Numbered from the stretch's first letter, positions 8,436-18,336 are shown. The stretch: 64,000 bases of DNA from Subtercola vilae (GCF_004923255.1 NZ_QYRT01000004.1:108392-172391); one strand, 5' to 3'. The notes: generated by a model from the letters alone, not told the origin. Numbers and translations: made by a program.

Positions 8436-9431
8436 ATGACGATCACACAGAAAACCGGCGCCTCGTCTGCGCATCCGGCCGGCGAGGCGACACCCCCTGT
8501 CGCCTCGCCGGGCTTCCCGGTCGACGAGAACTCGCCGCAGCGCCGAAAGGTGCGCTCCTCCCAGTGGGTGGCGTGGGCGTTTCTCGCGCCAGTGGTCATC
8601 TACCTGGCGCTGTTCTACGTTGTTCCTCTTTATAAGAACATCGATCTGAGCATTCGTGACTACACGGTTCGCTCGTTCGTGCAGGGCAACGCCCCGTTCA
8701 CCGGGCTCGACAACTACGTCAAGGTCTTCAACGACCCCACGTTCTGGCCGGCCATCTTTCACACCGGCTTCTTCGTGCTGGTCTCGATTCTCTTCCAGTT
8801 CACCATCGGCATGGCGCTGGCTGTGTTCTTCTACAACAAGTTCCGACTCTCCGGCACGTTGCGAGCGCTGTTCCTGGTGCCGTGGCTGCTGCCACTCATT
8901 GTCTCGGCTTCGACCTGGTCGTGGATGCTCAACAGCGACTCGGGCATCGTGAACTCCGTTCTGCAGGCGTTCGGTATCGGCAGCATCAACTGGTTGACCT
9001 CGCCGGGCTGGGCCCTCATCTCCGTCACGATCGCCAACATCTGGATCGGTATTCCGTTCAACCTCGTGATTCTCTACTCGGGCCTGCAGAACATCTCTGC
9101 CGACCTCTACGAGGCCGCGTCGCTCGACGGCGCGAACGCCTGGCAGAAGTTCTGGCGCATCACCTTTCCGCTTCTTCGGCCCGTCTCAGCGATCACCATC
9201 CTGCTCGGACTGGTCTACACGCTGAAGGTCTTCGACATCATCTGGATCATGACCAAAGGCGGCCCCGCCAACTCATCGACCACCCTCTCCACCTGGTCGT
9301 ACCAGCTCGGCTTCGGCTCGACCCTGCCCCGCTTCGGGCCAGCGGCCGCTGTCGGCAACATTCTCATCATCGTGGCCCTCATCTTCGGGTTGCTCTACAT
9401 CCTCATGCAACGAAGGGAAGCCCGTCGATGA
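8436..9431 (+). CDS. Sugar ABC transporter permease (MalF/UgpA type)
   Basis: A 331-residue inner-membrane permease with six hydrophobic segments and a cytoplasmic N-terminal extension of about 40 residues. The EAA loop that contacts the ATPase is visible as EAASLDGANAWQKFWRITFP near residues 229-248. The ATG is preceded by AGGAAA. The stop overlaps the second permease by four bases (ATGA), indicating translational coupling. Works with the lipoprotein upstream and the MalG-type partner downstream. Confidence 0.92.
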   Translation: MTITQKTGASSAHPAGEATPPVASPGFPVDENSPQRRKVRSSQWVAWAFLAPVVIYLALFYVVPLYKNIDLSIRDYTVRSFVQGNAPFTGLDNYVKVFNDPTFWPAIFHTGFFVLVSILFQFTIGMALAVFFYNKFRLSGTLRALFLVPWLLPLIVSASTWSWMLNSDSGIVNSVLQAFGIGSINWLTSPGWALISVTIANIWIGIPFNLVILYSGLQNISADLYEAASLDGANAWQKFWRITFPLLRPVSAITILLGLVYTLKVFDIIWIMTKGGPANSSTTLSTWSYQLGFGSTLPRFGPAAAVGNILIIVALIFGLLYILMQRREARR

Positions 9432-10312
9432 CCACGTTCGCCACCCCCTCGCGCGCCGCACTCACGGCCGCCGGCGCATCGGCATCCAAGGCCCGGCGCC
9501 CGCGCAAGACCTGGTACATCACCCTGATCGGCGTCGTACTGACCGCTGTCATGCTGTTCCCGATCTACTGGATGATCAACGTCTCACTGACGAAGACCAC
9601 CGACATGCGTAAGAGCCCGCCCAACTGGTTTCCCATCGACCCCACGTTCTCGGGCTACCAGGCCGTCGTCTCACAGCAGCTGCCCTACCTTGCCACGAGC
9701 CTGATCGTGGGCCTCGGCACCGTGATCGTGACCCTGGTGCTCTCGGCACCGGCCGGTTACGCGCTGGCCAAGCTCCGACCGCGCGGCGGCGGAGCGCTCA
9801 GCTTCGTGTTTCTGATCTCGCAGATGATTCCGGGCATCATCATGGCAATGGGGTTCTACGCGATCTACCTCAACCTGGGCATCCTGAACTCCCTACCCGG
9901 GCTGATCATCGCAGACTCGACCATCGCCGTGCCGTTCGGCGTGCTCCTTTTCACCGCGTTCATGTCGGCGATTCCCGACGAACTCATGTCGGCCGCAAAG
10001 ATCGACGGTGCCAGCAGCTGGCGAACGTTCGTCTCGATCGTTCTGCCGATCAGCCGCAACTCCATCGTCACGGTGTCGCTGTTCGCCTTCTTGTGGGCCT
10101 GGTCAGACTTCATCTTCGCCTCGACACTCGACGGCGGCGGCAAGATCCAGCCCATCACCCTGGGCATCTACAAATACATCGGCAACAACAACCAGGAATG
10201 GAACTCGATCATGGCCACCGCCGTCGTCGCCTCGATTCCGGCCGCGGTACTGCTCATTGTTGCCCAACGATATGTTGCCGCCGGTGTGACCGCCGGCGCG
10301 GTCAAGGACTGA
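9428..10312 (+). CDS. Sugar ABC transporter permease (MalG/UgpE type)
   Basis: A 294-residue permease with six hydrophobic segments and the EAA loop SAAKIDGASSWRTFVSIVLP in the last third. The ATG at 9428 overlaps the preceding stop, so it is coupled to the MalF-type partner. The GH31 gene starts two bases after its stop. Import of an oligosaccharide followed by cytoplasmic hydrolysis is the likely logic of the operon. Confidence 0.92.
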   Translation: MTTFATPSRAALTAAGASASKARRPRKTWYITLIGVVLTAVMLFPIYWMINVSLTKTTDMRKSPPNWFPIDPTFSGYQAVVSQQLPYLATSLIVGLGTVIVTLVLSAPAGYALAKLRPRGGGALSFVFLISQMIPGIIMAMGFYAIYLNLGILNSLPGLIIADSTIAVPFGVLLFTAFMSAIPDELMSAAKIDGASSWRTFVSIVLPISRNSIVTVSLFAFLWAWSDFIFASTLDGGGKIQPITLGIYKYIGNNNQEWNSIMATAVVASIPAAVLLIVAQRYVAAGVTAGAVKD

Positions 10313-10314
10313 CC

Positions 10315-12336
10315 ATGGTGAGCTACCTTCCCTCGCCCACTTCGCTCGAGGTGCGGCACGGGCACGAAGTGCTGCGCATCGAAGCATGGGGCACCGACAG
10401 CGCACGCGTGCGCGCGGCGCTCTACCGCCTGCCCAGCTCGAGCGTGGGCGCCCTCGACGTCGAGGCACCACCCACTGTAAACGGGAGCGTCGTGGTAGAA
10501 ACGACGTCTCGCGGAGCACGGCTCGTCAACGGCGAGCTCACCGTGACAGTGACGTTCGACGAGGCCGAGCCCTACCCCGAGCCGCAGCTGACGTTCACCC
10601 GCACCTCCACCGGCGCTGAACTGCTGGCCGAGAGCCGCGAGCACTTCTGGCAGCCCGGCGCCCGGGTGTTTCTCGGCAACGGCTCCGGTGCCTACGAGAT
10701 TCATCAGCAGTTCGCGGCCTACCCCGGCGAGAAGCTCTTCGGGATGGGCCAGCGCACCCACGGCCGGCTCAACATCAAAGGTCTGTCGCTCGACCTCGTG
10801 CAACGCAACGCCGAGGTGAACATCCCGTTCGTGCTCTCTGACCGCGGCTACGGCCTGCTGTGGAACATGCCCGCCGTCGGCCGCGTCGAATTCGCCGAGA
10901 ACGTCACCCGGTGGCAGGTGAACCAGGCCCGCGAGATCGACTACTGGATCACCGCTGCGCCCACCCCCGCCGCCATTCTCGGGCGCTACGCCGACGCTAC
11001 CGGGCACACCCCCGAGCTACCAGAGTGGGCGAGTGGCTTCTGGCAGTCGAAGCTGCGCTACCGAACCCAGGATGAACTGCTCACTGTCGCCCGCGAACAC
11101 ACCAGGCTCGGCCTGCCGCTCTCGGTGATCGTCGCCGACTTCTTTCACTGGTCGGCCATGGGCGACTACCGCTTCGACGAAACGGAGTGGCCCGACGTAC
11201 CCGCCATGGTCGCCGAACTCGCCTCCCTCGGCGTGCACCTCATGGTGTCGATCTGGCCCACCATCTCGCCACTGTCGGAGAACTTCGCCGACTACCGCGA
11301 CCGCGGTCTTCTGGTGGGAACCGACCAGGGCGTGGAGTTTCTGCAGTCCATCCAAGACAAAGGCATGGCCACACCGATGCCCGTGGGCTTCTACGATCCG
11401 TCGAACCCCGAGACACGCGAGTACGTGTGGGGGCTGGTCTCTCAGAACTACCTCGACGCGGGCATCCGGGTGTTCTGGCTCGATGCCTCTGAGCCCGAGC
11501 TGAACCCCGCACATCCGGCGAACATGCACCTGTACGCGGGGCCAGGGGCCGAAGTGGCCAACATCTATCCGCGTGACAACGCGCGGCTGTTCGCCGAGGG
11601 AATGGCCGCGGCCGGGCAGCAGCCCACCGTACTGCTGTGCCGTTCGGCGTGGGCGGGCTCACAGAAGTACGGCGCCGCTGTCTGGTCGGGCGACATTCCG
11701 GCAACGTGGGGCTCGCTCGACGAGCAGGTGCGTGCCGGGCTGAACATCGCCATCTCGGGTATTCCGTGGTGGACCACCGACATCGGCGGCTTTCACGGCG
11801 GCAACGCAAGCGACCCGGCGTATCAAGAACTCGTCACGCGCTGGTTTCAGTACGGCGTCTTCTGCCCGCTGTTTCGCCTGCACGGCGACCGCGAGCCGCG
11901 CACGCCCACGGGCTACGCCATGACCGGCGGACCGAACGAGGTGTGGTCGTTCGGTGACGAGACCTTCGCACTGCTGCGTGAGGTGCTCGAGCTGCGCGAG
12001 CGGCTACGGCCCTACATTCACGACCAGATGCGCCTCGCGGCGGCCACCGGTCTGCCTCCCATGAGGCCCCTGTTCGTCGACTACCCCGACGACCCGGGCG
12101 CCTGGATGATCGACGATCAGTTTCTCTTCGGCCCCGACATTCTCGTCTGCCCGGTCACCGCGCCAGGCATTACAGAACGGTCGGTGTACCTGCCGGGCAC
12201 CCCGGGCAGCGGCCGCTGGATCGACGCGTACACGGGCGCCTCGCTCGCCCCGGGCCAGAGCATCACGGCCGAGGCTCCCCTGTCTCACATTCCCATCTAC
12301 CTCCGAGAAGAAGCCCAGGTGTCTCTTGCCACATGA
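10315..12336 (+). CDS. Glycoside hydrolase family 31, alpha-xylosidase/alpha-glucosidase-like
   Basis: A 673-residue GH31 enzyme without signal peptide, hence cytoplasmic. The nucleophile is Asp390 in the motif FWLDASEPE and the likely acid/base is Asp460 in WSGDIPATWGSL; the C-terminal substrate-site motif TTDIGGFHGG also fits. The N-terminal beta-sandwich with FGMGQRTHGRLNIKG is present. The WLDASEPE form is common in alpha-xylosidases, so release of terminal alpha-xylose is the best guess, but alpha-glucosidase or another GH31 activity cannot be excluded. The ATG at 10315 has AAGGA upstream and lies two bases after the permease stop. Confidence 0.88.
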   Translation: MVSYLPSPTSLEVRHGHEVLRIEAWGTDSARVRAALYRLPSSSVGALDVEAPPTVNGSVVVETTSRGARLVNGELTVTVTFDEAEPYPEPQLTFTRTSTGAELLAESREHFWQPGARVFLGNGSGAYEIHQQFAAYPGEKLFGMGQRTHGRLNIKGLSLDLVQRNAEVNIPFVLSDRGYGLLWNMPAVGRVEFAENVTRWQVNQAREIDYWITAAPTPAAILGRYADATGHTPELPEWASGFWQSKLRYRTQDELLTVAREHTRLGLPLSVIVADFFHWSAMGDYRFDETEWPDVPAMVAELASLGVHLMVSIWPTISPLSENFADYRDRGLLVGTDQGVEFLQSIQDKGMATPMPVGFYDPSNPETREYVWGLVSQNYLDAGIRVFWLDASEPELNPAHPANMHLYAGPGAEVANIYPRDNARLFAEGMAAAGQQPTVLLCRSAWAGSQKYGAAVWSGDIPATWGSLDEQVRAGLNIAISGIPWWTTDIGGFHGGNASDPAYQELVTRWFQYGVFCPLFRLHGDREPRTPTGYAMTGGPNEVWSFGDETFALLREVLELRERLRPYIHDQMRLAAATGLPPMRPLFVDYPDDPGAWMIDDQFLFGPDILVCPVTAPGITERSVYLPGTPGSGRWIDAYTGASLAPGQSITAEAPLSHIPIYLREEAQVSLAT

Positions 12337-14314
12337 TCTCGCGCTGTCACCCGAGACCGACTTCGACGGCGTTCCCGACGGCACACCCGACCGCTCCACC
12401 CGAGGCGGCCCTGTGGCGCCGAGCCATTCGCGCCTTCGCCCGCTCGGCCCCGACGAAATCGCCATCGACGGCGGCTTCTGGGGTGAACGCCAGAGCCTGA
12501 ACGCCGACGTCATTCTGGCGCACTGCGAGACCTGGATGGAACGCATCGGCTGGATCTCGAACTTCGACAAAGTGGCCGACGGCATCATCGGCGGCAACCA
12601 CGCAGGCATCGAGTTCGTCGACTCCGAGATCTACAAGCTGCTCGAGGCGATGGCCTGGGAGCTCGCCCGTCGGGCCGACGCCAGTCTCGAGGCCCGCTAC
12701 CGGGCGCTCGTGGCGCGGGTCGCGGCGGCGCAAGACGACGACGGATACCTCAACACGAGCTTCGGTCACCCGGGTCAACCCCTCCGCTACTCGAACCTCG
12801 AGTGGGGGCACGAGTTGTACTGCGCCGGGCACCTCCTTCAAGCGGCGGTGGCCAGAATCCGAGGCGGGTACCCCAACGATGAGATCGTGCGGGTCGCCAG
12901 AAGGGCTGCCGACCACGTCTACCGCGAGTTCGGCCCCGACGGGCGCATTGCTCTCTGCGGGCATCCGGAGATCGAGGTAGCCCTCGCCGAGTTCTCACGG
13001 GCCACGGGCGAGGCACGCTACCTCGACATGGCGCAGTTGTTCGTCGAACGACGCGGCAACGGGATGCTCGCGACCACCATTCTCTTCGGCCACGAGTATT
13101 TTCAAGACGACATGCCCGTGCGCGACGCTACTGTACTGCGCGGGCACGCCGTTCGGGCGTTGTACCTCGCCAGCGGGGCTCTCGACGTAGCCACAGAGAC
13201 GCACGACCGCCAGCTCGCCGATGCCATTGCGCTGCAGTGGAAGAACACCGTCTCGCGCCGCACCTACATCACGGGCGGAATGGGGTCGCACCACCAAGAC
13301 GAGGCTTTCGGCGACGACTACGAGTTGCCGGCCGACCGGGCGTACTCGGAGACGTGCGCCGGAATCGGCTCTGTGATGCTCAGTTGGCGATTGCTGCTCG
13401 AGACCGGCGAGAGCGCCTATGCCGACCTCATCGAGCGCACACTGCTGAACAACATCCTCGCGTCGCCACGGGAAGACGGCCGGGCGTTCTACTACACCAA
13501 CACGCTGCAACAGCGAACCGAAGGCACTGAGCCGAGTGAAGAAGCGCTCAGCGAGCGCGCCGAGGCCAGTCTGCGCGCTCCGTGGTTCGAGGTCTCGTGC
13601 TGCCCGACCAACGTGGCCCGCACGTTGGCAAGCGTGGGGTTGTACTTCGCCACAGCCGACGACCACGGCGTTCAGCTGCACCAGTTCGGCGACTACTCGG
13701 TGAAGACGACGCTGCCCGACGGGCGCGTCGTGGCGTTGCACGTCGAATCGGGGTACCCGTTCGACGGAGCCGTGCGGGTCACCGTGCAGAGCGATGTCGA
13801 CGCGACGGTCACACTGCGCATACCGCGTTGGGCTCGGGGGGCGGCGACCGCCAGCATCGGGGGTGTGCACCTCGCTGCCGATGGTACCGAACTGATCGTG
13901 GCACGCCAGTTCACGGCGGGCGACTGCATCGAACTCCGCTTGCCGATGCAGCCTCGCATCGTGCACCCGCATCCCAGAATCGATGCCGCTCGCGGTACCG
14001 TCGCGGTCGAGCGCGGCCCGCTCGTGCTCGTACTGGAGTCACCCGACCTGCCCGCCGGGTTCAGCACAGAGACGGTCGAGATCGACCCCGATGTTCCGCT
14101 CGTACTGACGGCAAACGGCGCACAAGCCGCGATACGCCTCCGCGTAGACCACAGCGATGCTCTGTGGCCGTACGCTCAGTCCACGAGGCGTCAGACCGAT
14201 CGCGACTCATCCCGACTCGCCAGCGCCGAGCTGACGCCATACTTCGCCTGGGCGAACCGAGGGCCGTCGACAATGCGCGTCTGGCTGCCTCTTGCGCCCG
14301 CGTCTGGCAGGTAG
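12326..14314 (+). CDS. Glycoside hydrolase family 127, beta-L-arabinofuranosidase-like
   Basis: A 662-residue enzyme, about the length of characterised GH127 beta-L-arabinofuranosidases. The zinc-thiolate site is conserved: Glu342 and Cys344 in YSETCAG and Cys425-Cys426 in SCCPTNVA, with Glu326 in QDEAFGDDYE at the acid/base position. GH127 enzymes remove beta-L-arabinofuranose from plant glycans by a cysteine nucleophile. No signal peptide is visible, so it acts on imported sugars. The TTG start at 12326 overlaps the GH31 end; a GTG at 12413 with GAGGCGG upstream is an alternative and would remove a variable N-terminal tail. Confidence 0.88.
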   Translation: MPHDLALSPETDFDGVPDGTPDRSTRGGPVAPSHSRLRPLGPDEIAIDGGFWGERQSLNADVILAHCETWMERIGWISNFDKVADGIIGGNHAGIEFVDSEIYKLLEAMAWELARRADASLEARYRALVARVAAAQDDDGYLNTSFGHPGQPLRYSNLEWGHELYCAGHLLQAAVARIRGGYPNDEIVRVARRAADHVYREFGPDGRIALCGHPEIEVALAEFSRATGEARYLDMAQLFVERRGNGMLATTILFGHEYFQDDMPVRDATVLRGHAVRALYLASGALDVATETHDRQLADAIALQWKNTVSRRTYITGGMGSHHQDEAFGDDYELPADRAYSETCAGIGSVMLSWRLLLETGESAYADLIERTLLNNILASPREDGRAFYYTNTLQQRTEGTEPSEEALSERAEASLRAPWFEVSCCPTNVARTLASVGLYFATADDHGVQLHQFGDYSVKTTLPDGRVVALHVESGYPFDGAVRVTVQSDVDATVTLRIPRWARGAATASIGGVHLAADGTELIVARQFTAGDCIELRLPMQPRIVHPHPRIDAARGTVAVERGPLVLVLESPDLPAGFSTETVEIDPDVPLVLTANGAQAAIRLRVDHSDALWPYAQSTRRQTDRDSSRLASAELTPYFAWANRGPSTMRVWLPLAPASGR

Positions 14315-14351
14315 TCTGCCGTTCGCCGGTCTGGCTACAGCCGGGAGAATC

Positions 14352-14365
14352 TAGTCTGTGTCTTG
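14352..14365 (+). promoter_or_regulatory. Possible -10 element giving a leaderless deoR-type mRNA
   Basis: TAGTCT at 14352-14357 matches the actinobacterial TANNNT -10 form and ends seven bases before the GTG at 14365, with no Shine-Dalgarno sequence between. This suggests transcription starting at the start codon. Confidence 0.35.
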
Positions 14366-15132
14366 TGAGTATTTCGAAAGAACAGCGCCATCAGGCAATA
14401 TTGGAGATCCTTCAGGGGTCAGGCTCCTCGAGCGTCACTGAGCTCGGTGCGAGCCTCGGGGTCGCCGAGATGACGATTCGTCGTGATCTTGAAACGCTCG
14501 AGGGCAGAGGTGTCCTCCGGCGTTTCCATGGCGGGGCCAAGCTTTCGGCGGGAAGCAGTTACGAACCCCCTTTCGGGGTGCGTGAGCACACGAACGTCGC
14601 GCACAAACGCGCCATCGCAGAAGCGGTCGCCGAAACCATCGACGACGGCGAAACCATTCTTCTCGACGGCGGGAGTACCGGAATCGCGATAGCCGAAGCA
14701 CTCGGCGACCGAGCGATCACCATCTGCCCCCTGTCGCTGCGCGTGGCATGGGCTCTGAATCGCTCGACCAGCGTGACACTGATGCTCCCGCCGGGCCGCA
14801 TCAGGGCAGGCGAGCTCAGCATCAGCGGTCCAGACACCATCGACTACCTCAAACGACACCACTTCGACCGCTACCTCCTCACGGCGAGCGCCTTCTCGCC
14901 GCTTCAAGGATTCACGGAATGGAACACCGACGACGCCGGCATCAAGCGAGCTGCGCTCGAGAGCGCCGGGGAGGTCATTGCGTGCGTCGACTCGAGCAAG
15001 TTCGGCCGGGTGGGTTTTGTGGAGATCTGCAGAATCGACACCCCCGACCTGATCATCGTCGACGGGGGCCTCGACGAGCGTTCCCTCGACGCACTCACCG
15101 TTTCGTCGCGACGCGTGCAGCTCACCGGTTGA
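14365..15132 (+). CDS. DeoR-family transcriptional regulator
   Basis: A 255-residue DeoR/GlpR-type regulator. The N-terminal winged helix contains SVTELGASLGVAEMTIRRDL and the family wing RRFHGGA, followed by the sugar-phosphate-sensing domain with DGGSTGIAIAEAL and the conserved VDSSKFG and DTPDLIIVDGG segments. Effectors of this family are usually phosphorylated sugars, which fits control of the following permease-SIS-kinase operon by a pathway intermediate. The downstream promoter has an inverted repeat over its -10 region. It lies 50 bases after the GH127 gene but probably has its own promoter. Confidence 0.9.
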   Translation: MSISKEQRHQAILEILQGSGSSSVTELGASLGVAEMTIRRDLETLEGRGVLRRFHGGAKLSAGSSYEPPFGVREHTNVAHKRAIAEAVAETIDDGETILLDGGSTGIAIAEALGDRAITICPLSLRVAWALNRSTSVTLMLPPGRIRAGELSISGPDTIDYLKRHHFDRYLLTASAFSPLQGFTEWNTDDAGIKRAALESAGEVIACVDSSKFGRVGFVEICRIDTPDLIIVDGGLDERSLDALTVSSRRVQLTG

Positions 15133-15173
15133 CGAAAATCTTCTTCGGTTTATATGAACACTGATATGTTCAT
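15129..15173 (+). promoter_or_regulatory. Promoter and 7-bp-arm inverted repeat upstream of the APC permease operon
   Basis: TTGACG (15129-15134, overlapping the deoR stop) is followed after 16 bases by TATATG (15151-15156). The arms ATGAACA (15154-15160) and TGTTCAT (15167-15173) are a perfect inverted repeat with a six-base spacer, covering the -10 and start region. It is the natural candidate operator for the DeoR-type protein encoded just upstream. Confidence 0.6.
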
Positions 15174-15236
15174 TCGCACTATTTATGTGTTACTTTGGTT
15201 CCGCTGGCAACGATGCCCCAACGACCGGAGAAGCGC

Positions 15237-16679
15237 ATGACGTCTGAAAAAACGTACCCTGGCGTGTCGACAGACACCCTCAGCACAACTTTGAGCACCG
15301 GCACCATCGGCTTGGGCGGGGCGCTCATGCAAGCGATCGCCCAGATCTCACCCACGCTCGGAATCTTCTACACGATCGCGTTCACCACGACCCAGGCGGG
15401 TAAAACCGCGCCGCTGACCTACCTGGCTGCGTTTCTCATCTGCCTCACCCTCGCAGCACCCCTGGTCGGGCTGGCCCGCCATCTTCCCTCTGCCGGAGGC
15501 TTCTACACGTACGTGTCAGCGGGCATCGGCCCCAAAGCCGGGTTCATGACCGGCTGGTTGTACGGCATCTCGGTCTCGGTCGTGCCGGCCGCTCTCGCCG
15601 CCTTCACCGGAGCGGTTCTGCAAGACGAGCTCTCCGCCAAATATGGCATCGGTATTCCGTGGTGGGTCTACTCCAGCATCATTCTGCTCATCTGCTTCGC
15701 CTGCGCCTATCGAGGTATCGCCATCTCTGTGCGATTCCTCGTCGTCATGACCTGCTTCGAGATGATCGTCGGATTGGGGCTCGCACTCACCGGAATCTTC
15801 AACCCCGGCCCTGGCGGCGTGAATGTATCAGGATTCAATCCCGCCAACATCACCAACTCCAGCGGATTCTTTCTCGCGGTCGTGCTCTCCATCTTCGCCT
15901 TCACCGGGTTCGAGAGTGCCGCCGCCGTGGGCGAGGAATCACGCGACCCCAAGCGCATCATCCCGAAGGCCATCATCGGTTCCCTCGTGTTGATCGGCAT
16001 CTTCTACGTCGTCACCGCCTGGGGCCTGCAGATCGGGTGGGGAACGGACGATCTCGACTCCCTCGCGAACTCGCCGACGGCGCCAGCGTTCGTTCTCTCC
16101 GACCGGCTGTGGAACGGGGCATCCATCATTGTTCTGATTGCACTGGTCAACTCTGGGCTCGGTGTCTGCATCGCCTGCACCACGAGCGCCACCCGCACCC
16201 TCTATGGCATCGCCCGCACCGACGCACTCCCTGGGTTTCTCACCAAGACGCACCCCGTGCACCGCACGCCCGTCGCCGCCGTACTCGCCCAGTCTGCCCT
16301 CGCACTCATCGTCTGCATCGGACTCGGGCTGCTACTCGGCCCATACAACCTGTTCAACACGCTCGGAACAACCGGCACCTTCATCTACATCCCCATCTTC
16401 ATCATGATGAACATCGCCGCGTTCCGCTTCTTCCGCACCCGGGTGAGAGCGGAATTCAGCATCTGGGCCCACGTCGTCGCACCGATCATCTCGACGGCCG
16501 CGCTGATCGTCATCGGCTACAACAGCATCGTGCCGCTGCCCGATTACCCCGTTCTCCTCGCACCCTTCATCGCAGGGCTCTACGTGCTCGTCGGCCTGAT
16601 CATCCTCTTCGGCCGCAACCTCCGACCAGGCAAGCGGGAGTGGATGAAGCACGCCGGGGAACTCCCCGACATCAGTTGA
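15237..16679 (+). CDS. APC-superfamily amino acid/amine permease
   Basis: A 480-residue transporter with about twelve hydrophobic segments and the APC-family patterns ALMQAIAQISPTLGIFYT near the N terminus, LPSAGGFYTYVSAGIGPKAG in the TM3 region and FTGFESAAAVGEESRDPKR in the TM6 region. The family imports amino acids, polyamines or modified amino acids by symport or exchange. The ATG at 15237 is preceded by GGAG; earlier in-frame codons at 15195 and 15213 lack a good site. It heads an operon with a GMC oxidoreductase, a SIS-domain protein and a ROK kinase, so the imported compound is probably a sugar-amine conjugate. Confidence 0.9.
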   Translation: MTSEKTYPGVSTDTLSTTLSTGTIGLGGALMQAIAQISPTLGIFYTIAFTTTQAGKTAPLTYLAAFLICLTLAAPLVGLARHLPSAGGFYTYVSAGIGPKAGFMTGWLYGISVSVVPAALAAFTGAVLQDELSAKYGIGIPWWVYSSIILLICFACAYRGIAISVRFLVVMTCFEMIVGLGLALTGIFNPGPGGVNVSGFNPANITNSSGFFLAVVLSIFAFTGFESAAAVGEESRDPKRIIPKAIIGSLVLIGIFYVVTAWGLQIGWGTDDLDSLANSPTAPAFVLSDRLWNGASIIVLIALVNSGLGVCIACTTSATRTLYGIARTDALPGFLTKTHPVHRTPVAAVLAQSALALIVCIGLGLLLGPYNLFNTLGTTGTFIYIPIFIMMNIAAFRFFRTRVRAEFSIWAHVVAPIISTAALIVIGYNSIVPLPDYPVLLAPFIAGLYVLVGLIILFGRNLRPGKREWMKHAGELPDIS

Positions 16680-16680
16680 C

Positions 16681-18321
16681 ATGCCCTTCCGTCGACACGC
16701 GGCGGCCACAGCAGGCGCCCCTCCGGCAGACATTGTGAAAACCATCCACACACCCAGATTGGCGAAGACCGCGACCTCACCCATACCCCACCCCAGACCG
16801 TCTCTACCCGACCGGGTCGATACCCTTGTCATCGGCGGCGGCACGGGCGGGGCCGCCCTCGTGGGCCTGCTCGCCGCACACAGCGATGAGAGCATCCTTC
16901 TGCTCGAGGCGGGGCCAGACTATGGAGCCGCTGCAGACGCAGGATGGCCCGCTGACGTTCTCGATGCCCGGGCGATCCCCTTGTCTCACGACTACGACCT
17001 CACCACAACCTCCTCAGCCGGAGACACCACACTCGATCTACCCCGCGCACGCGTGCTCGGAGGCTGCTCCTCCCACAACGGGTGCACGGCCTCCATCGGC
17101 GCCGCAGAAGACTACGACGACTGGGCTCGCCGCGGAAACCCCGGCTGGGAAGCAGAACAGGTACTGCCGCTACTCGAATGGGCTCGAGCGCGTTTTCGCG
17201 TGCGCCGGTACACCATGACCGAACTCACCGAACCACAACGCGCCTTCGTCGACGCCGGAATCGCCGGCGGCCTGCCCTTCGCAGACGACCTCGACGACAT
17301 CGGGGCTGCAGAGGGAATCGGCCCCATGCCGGTCAACATCGTCGACGGCGTCAGGTGGAACTCGGCCTTCGCCTTTCTCGACGCCGTTCGCGAACGCCCC
17401 AACCTGACCATCGCTGGGAACACCGCTGCGGAACGTATCGATGTTTGCGACGGCGTCGCCGTCGGGGCGTGGGTGAGAACACCAGACGGTGAAACGCATC
17501 ACATCACTGCCAACCGTGTCGTGATAGCCGCTGGCGCCTACCACTCGCCGGCGCTTCTCCTCCGATCTGGAATCGGGCCCGCCGGGGAGCTCGCCGAGCT
17601 GGGAATCGAGGTCGTCTCCGACGTACCGGGTGTGGGAAAGCACCTTCTCGACCACGCCTGCGTCGCACTTGACTTCGCAGGCCGGCCAGGGCTCGTGCAC
17701 GACCTCGAAACGCTGCCCTGGTTCCCCGATGAGCAGACCGTCGGCCGCAAGAAGTCCTCCGTCTGCGATGACGGGCCGTACGACATCCACGTGTTCATGG
17801 TCGCCGGGTCGAACAGCGGGCACCCTGGCCTGCCGCCGATCTCTCTCTACGGCGGCGCCATGCGTGCCCGCTCCGAAGGAACCGTGACCCTGGGCAGCGA
17901 CCTCGACGTCACTCGCCCCGTCATCGATCACCGCTACGGAACAGACCCCGAGGGCTACGACCGTCAGGTGCTCGGCGAAGCACTCGACCTCCTCACCACC
18001 ATGGCGGCAGAACCCGCCCTCGCAGCGATTCTCGGCGAACCCGTGCCACGCGCGCATCGCCCGCTCGACGACATCGTCAACTACTGCCACCCGGCGGGAA
18101 GCTGCAAAATGGGGCCGGCCACCGATCCGGCCGCGGTGGTCGACTCCACCGGCGCCGTGAGAGGGGTGACCGGGCTCTACGTCGCTGATGCGTCGATCAT
18201 GCCCGCAATCAGTCGCGGCAACATCAACCTCCCCACGGCGATGATCGGGGCGAACATCGCCGTTCAACTCCTCGGAACAACCCCCGCCGATGCTCTGTCA
18301 GCGTTCTCGCACACCCTCTGA
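16681..18321 (+). CDS. GMC-family FAD-dependent oxidoreductase
   Basis: A 546-residue glucose-methanol-choline oxidoreductase. The ADP-binding motif VIGGGTGGAALVG starts at about residue 50, the GMC signature region GGCSSHNGCTAS follows, and the C-terminal active site shows NYCHPAGSCKMG (catalytic His) and SRGNINLPT (second-site Asn). These enzymes oxidise alcohols, choline or sugars to aldehydes, acids or ketosugars. It starts one base after the permease stop. The first 45 residues are extra compared with a minimal GMC protein; a GTG at codon 19 is an alternative start. It has no signal peptide, so its substrate is cytoplasmic. Confidence 0.88.
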   Translation: MPFRRHAAATAGAPPADIVKTIHTPRLAKTATSPIPHPRPSLPDRVDTLVIGGGTGGAALVGLLAAHSDESILLLEAGPDYGAAADAGWPADVLDARAIPLSHDYDLTTTSSAGDTTLDLPRARVLGGCSSHNGCTASIGAAEDYDDWARRGNPGWEAEQVLPLLEWARARFRVRRYTMTELTEPQRAFVDAGIAGGLPFADDLDDIGAAEGIGPMPVNIVDGVRWNSAFAFLDAVRERPNLTIAGNTAAERIDVCDGVAVGAWVRTPDGETHHITANRVVIAAGAYHSPALLLRSGIGPAGELAELGIEVVSDVPGVGKHLLDHACVALDFAGRPGLVHDLETLPWFPDEQTVGRKKSSVCDDGPYDIHVFMVAGSNSGHPGLPPISLYGGAMRARSEGTVTLGSDLDVTRPVIDHRYGTDPEGYDRQVLGEALDLLTTMAAEPALAAILGEPVPRAHRPLDDIVNYCHPAGSCKMGPATDPAAVVDSTGAVRGVTGLYVADASIMPAISRGNINLPTAMIGANIAVQLLGTTPADALSAFSHTL

Positions 18322-18336
18322 AAGGCACCACCAGTC

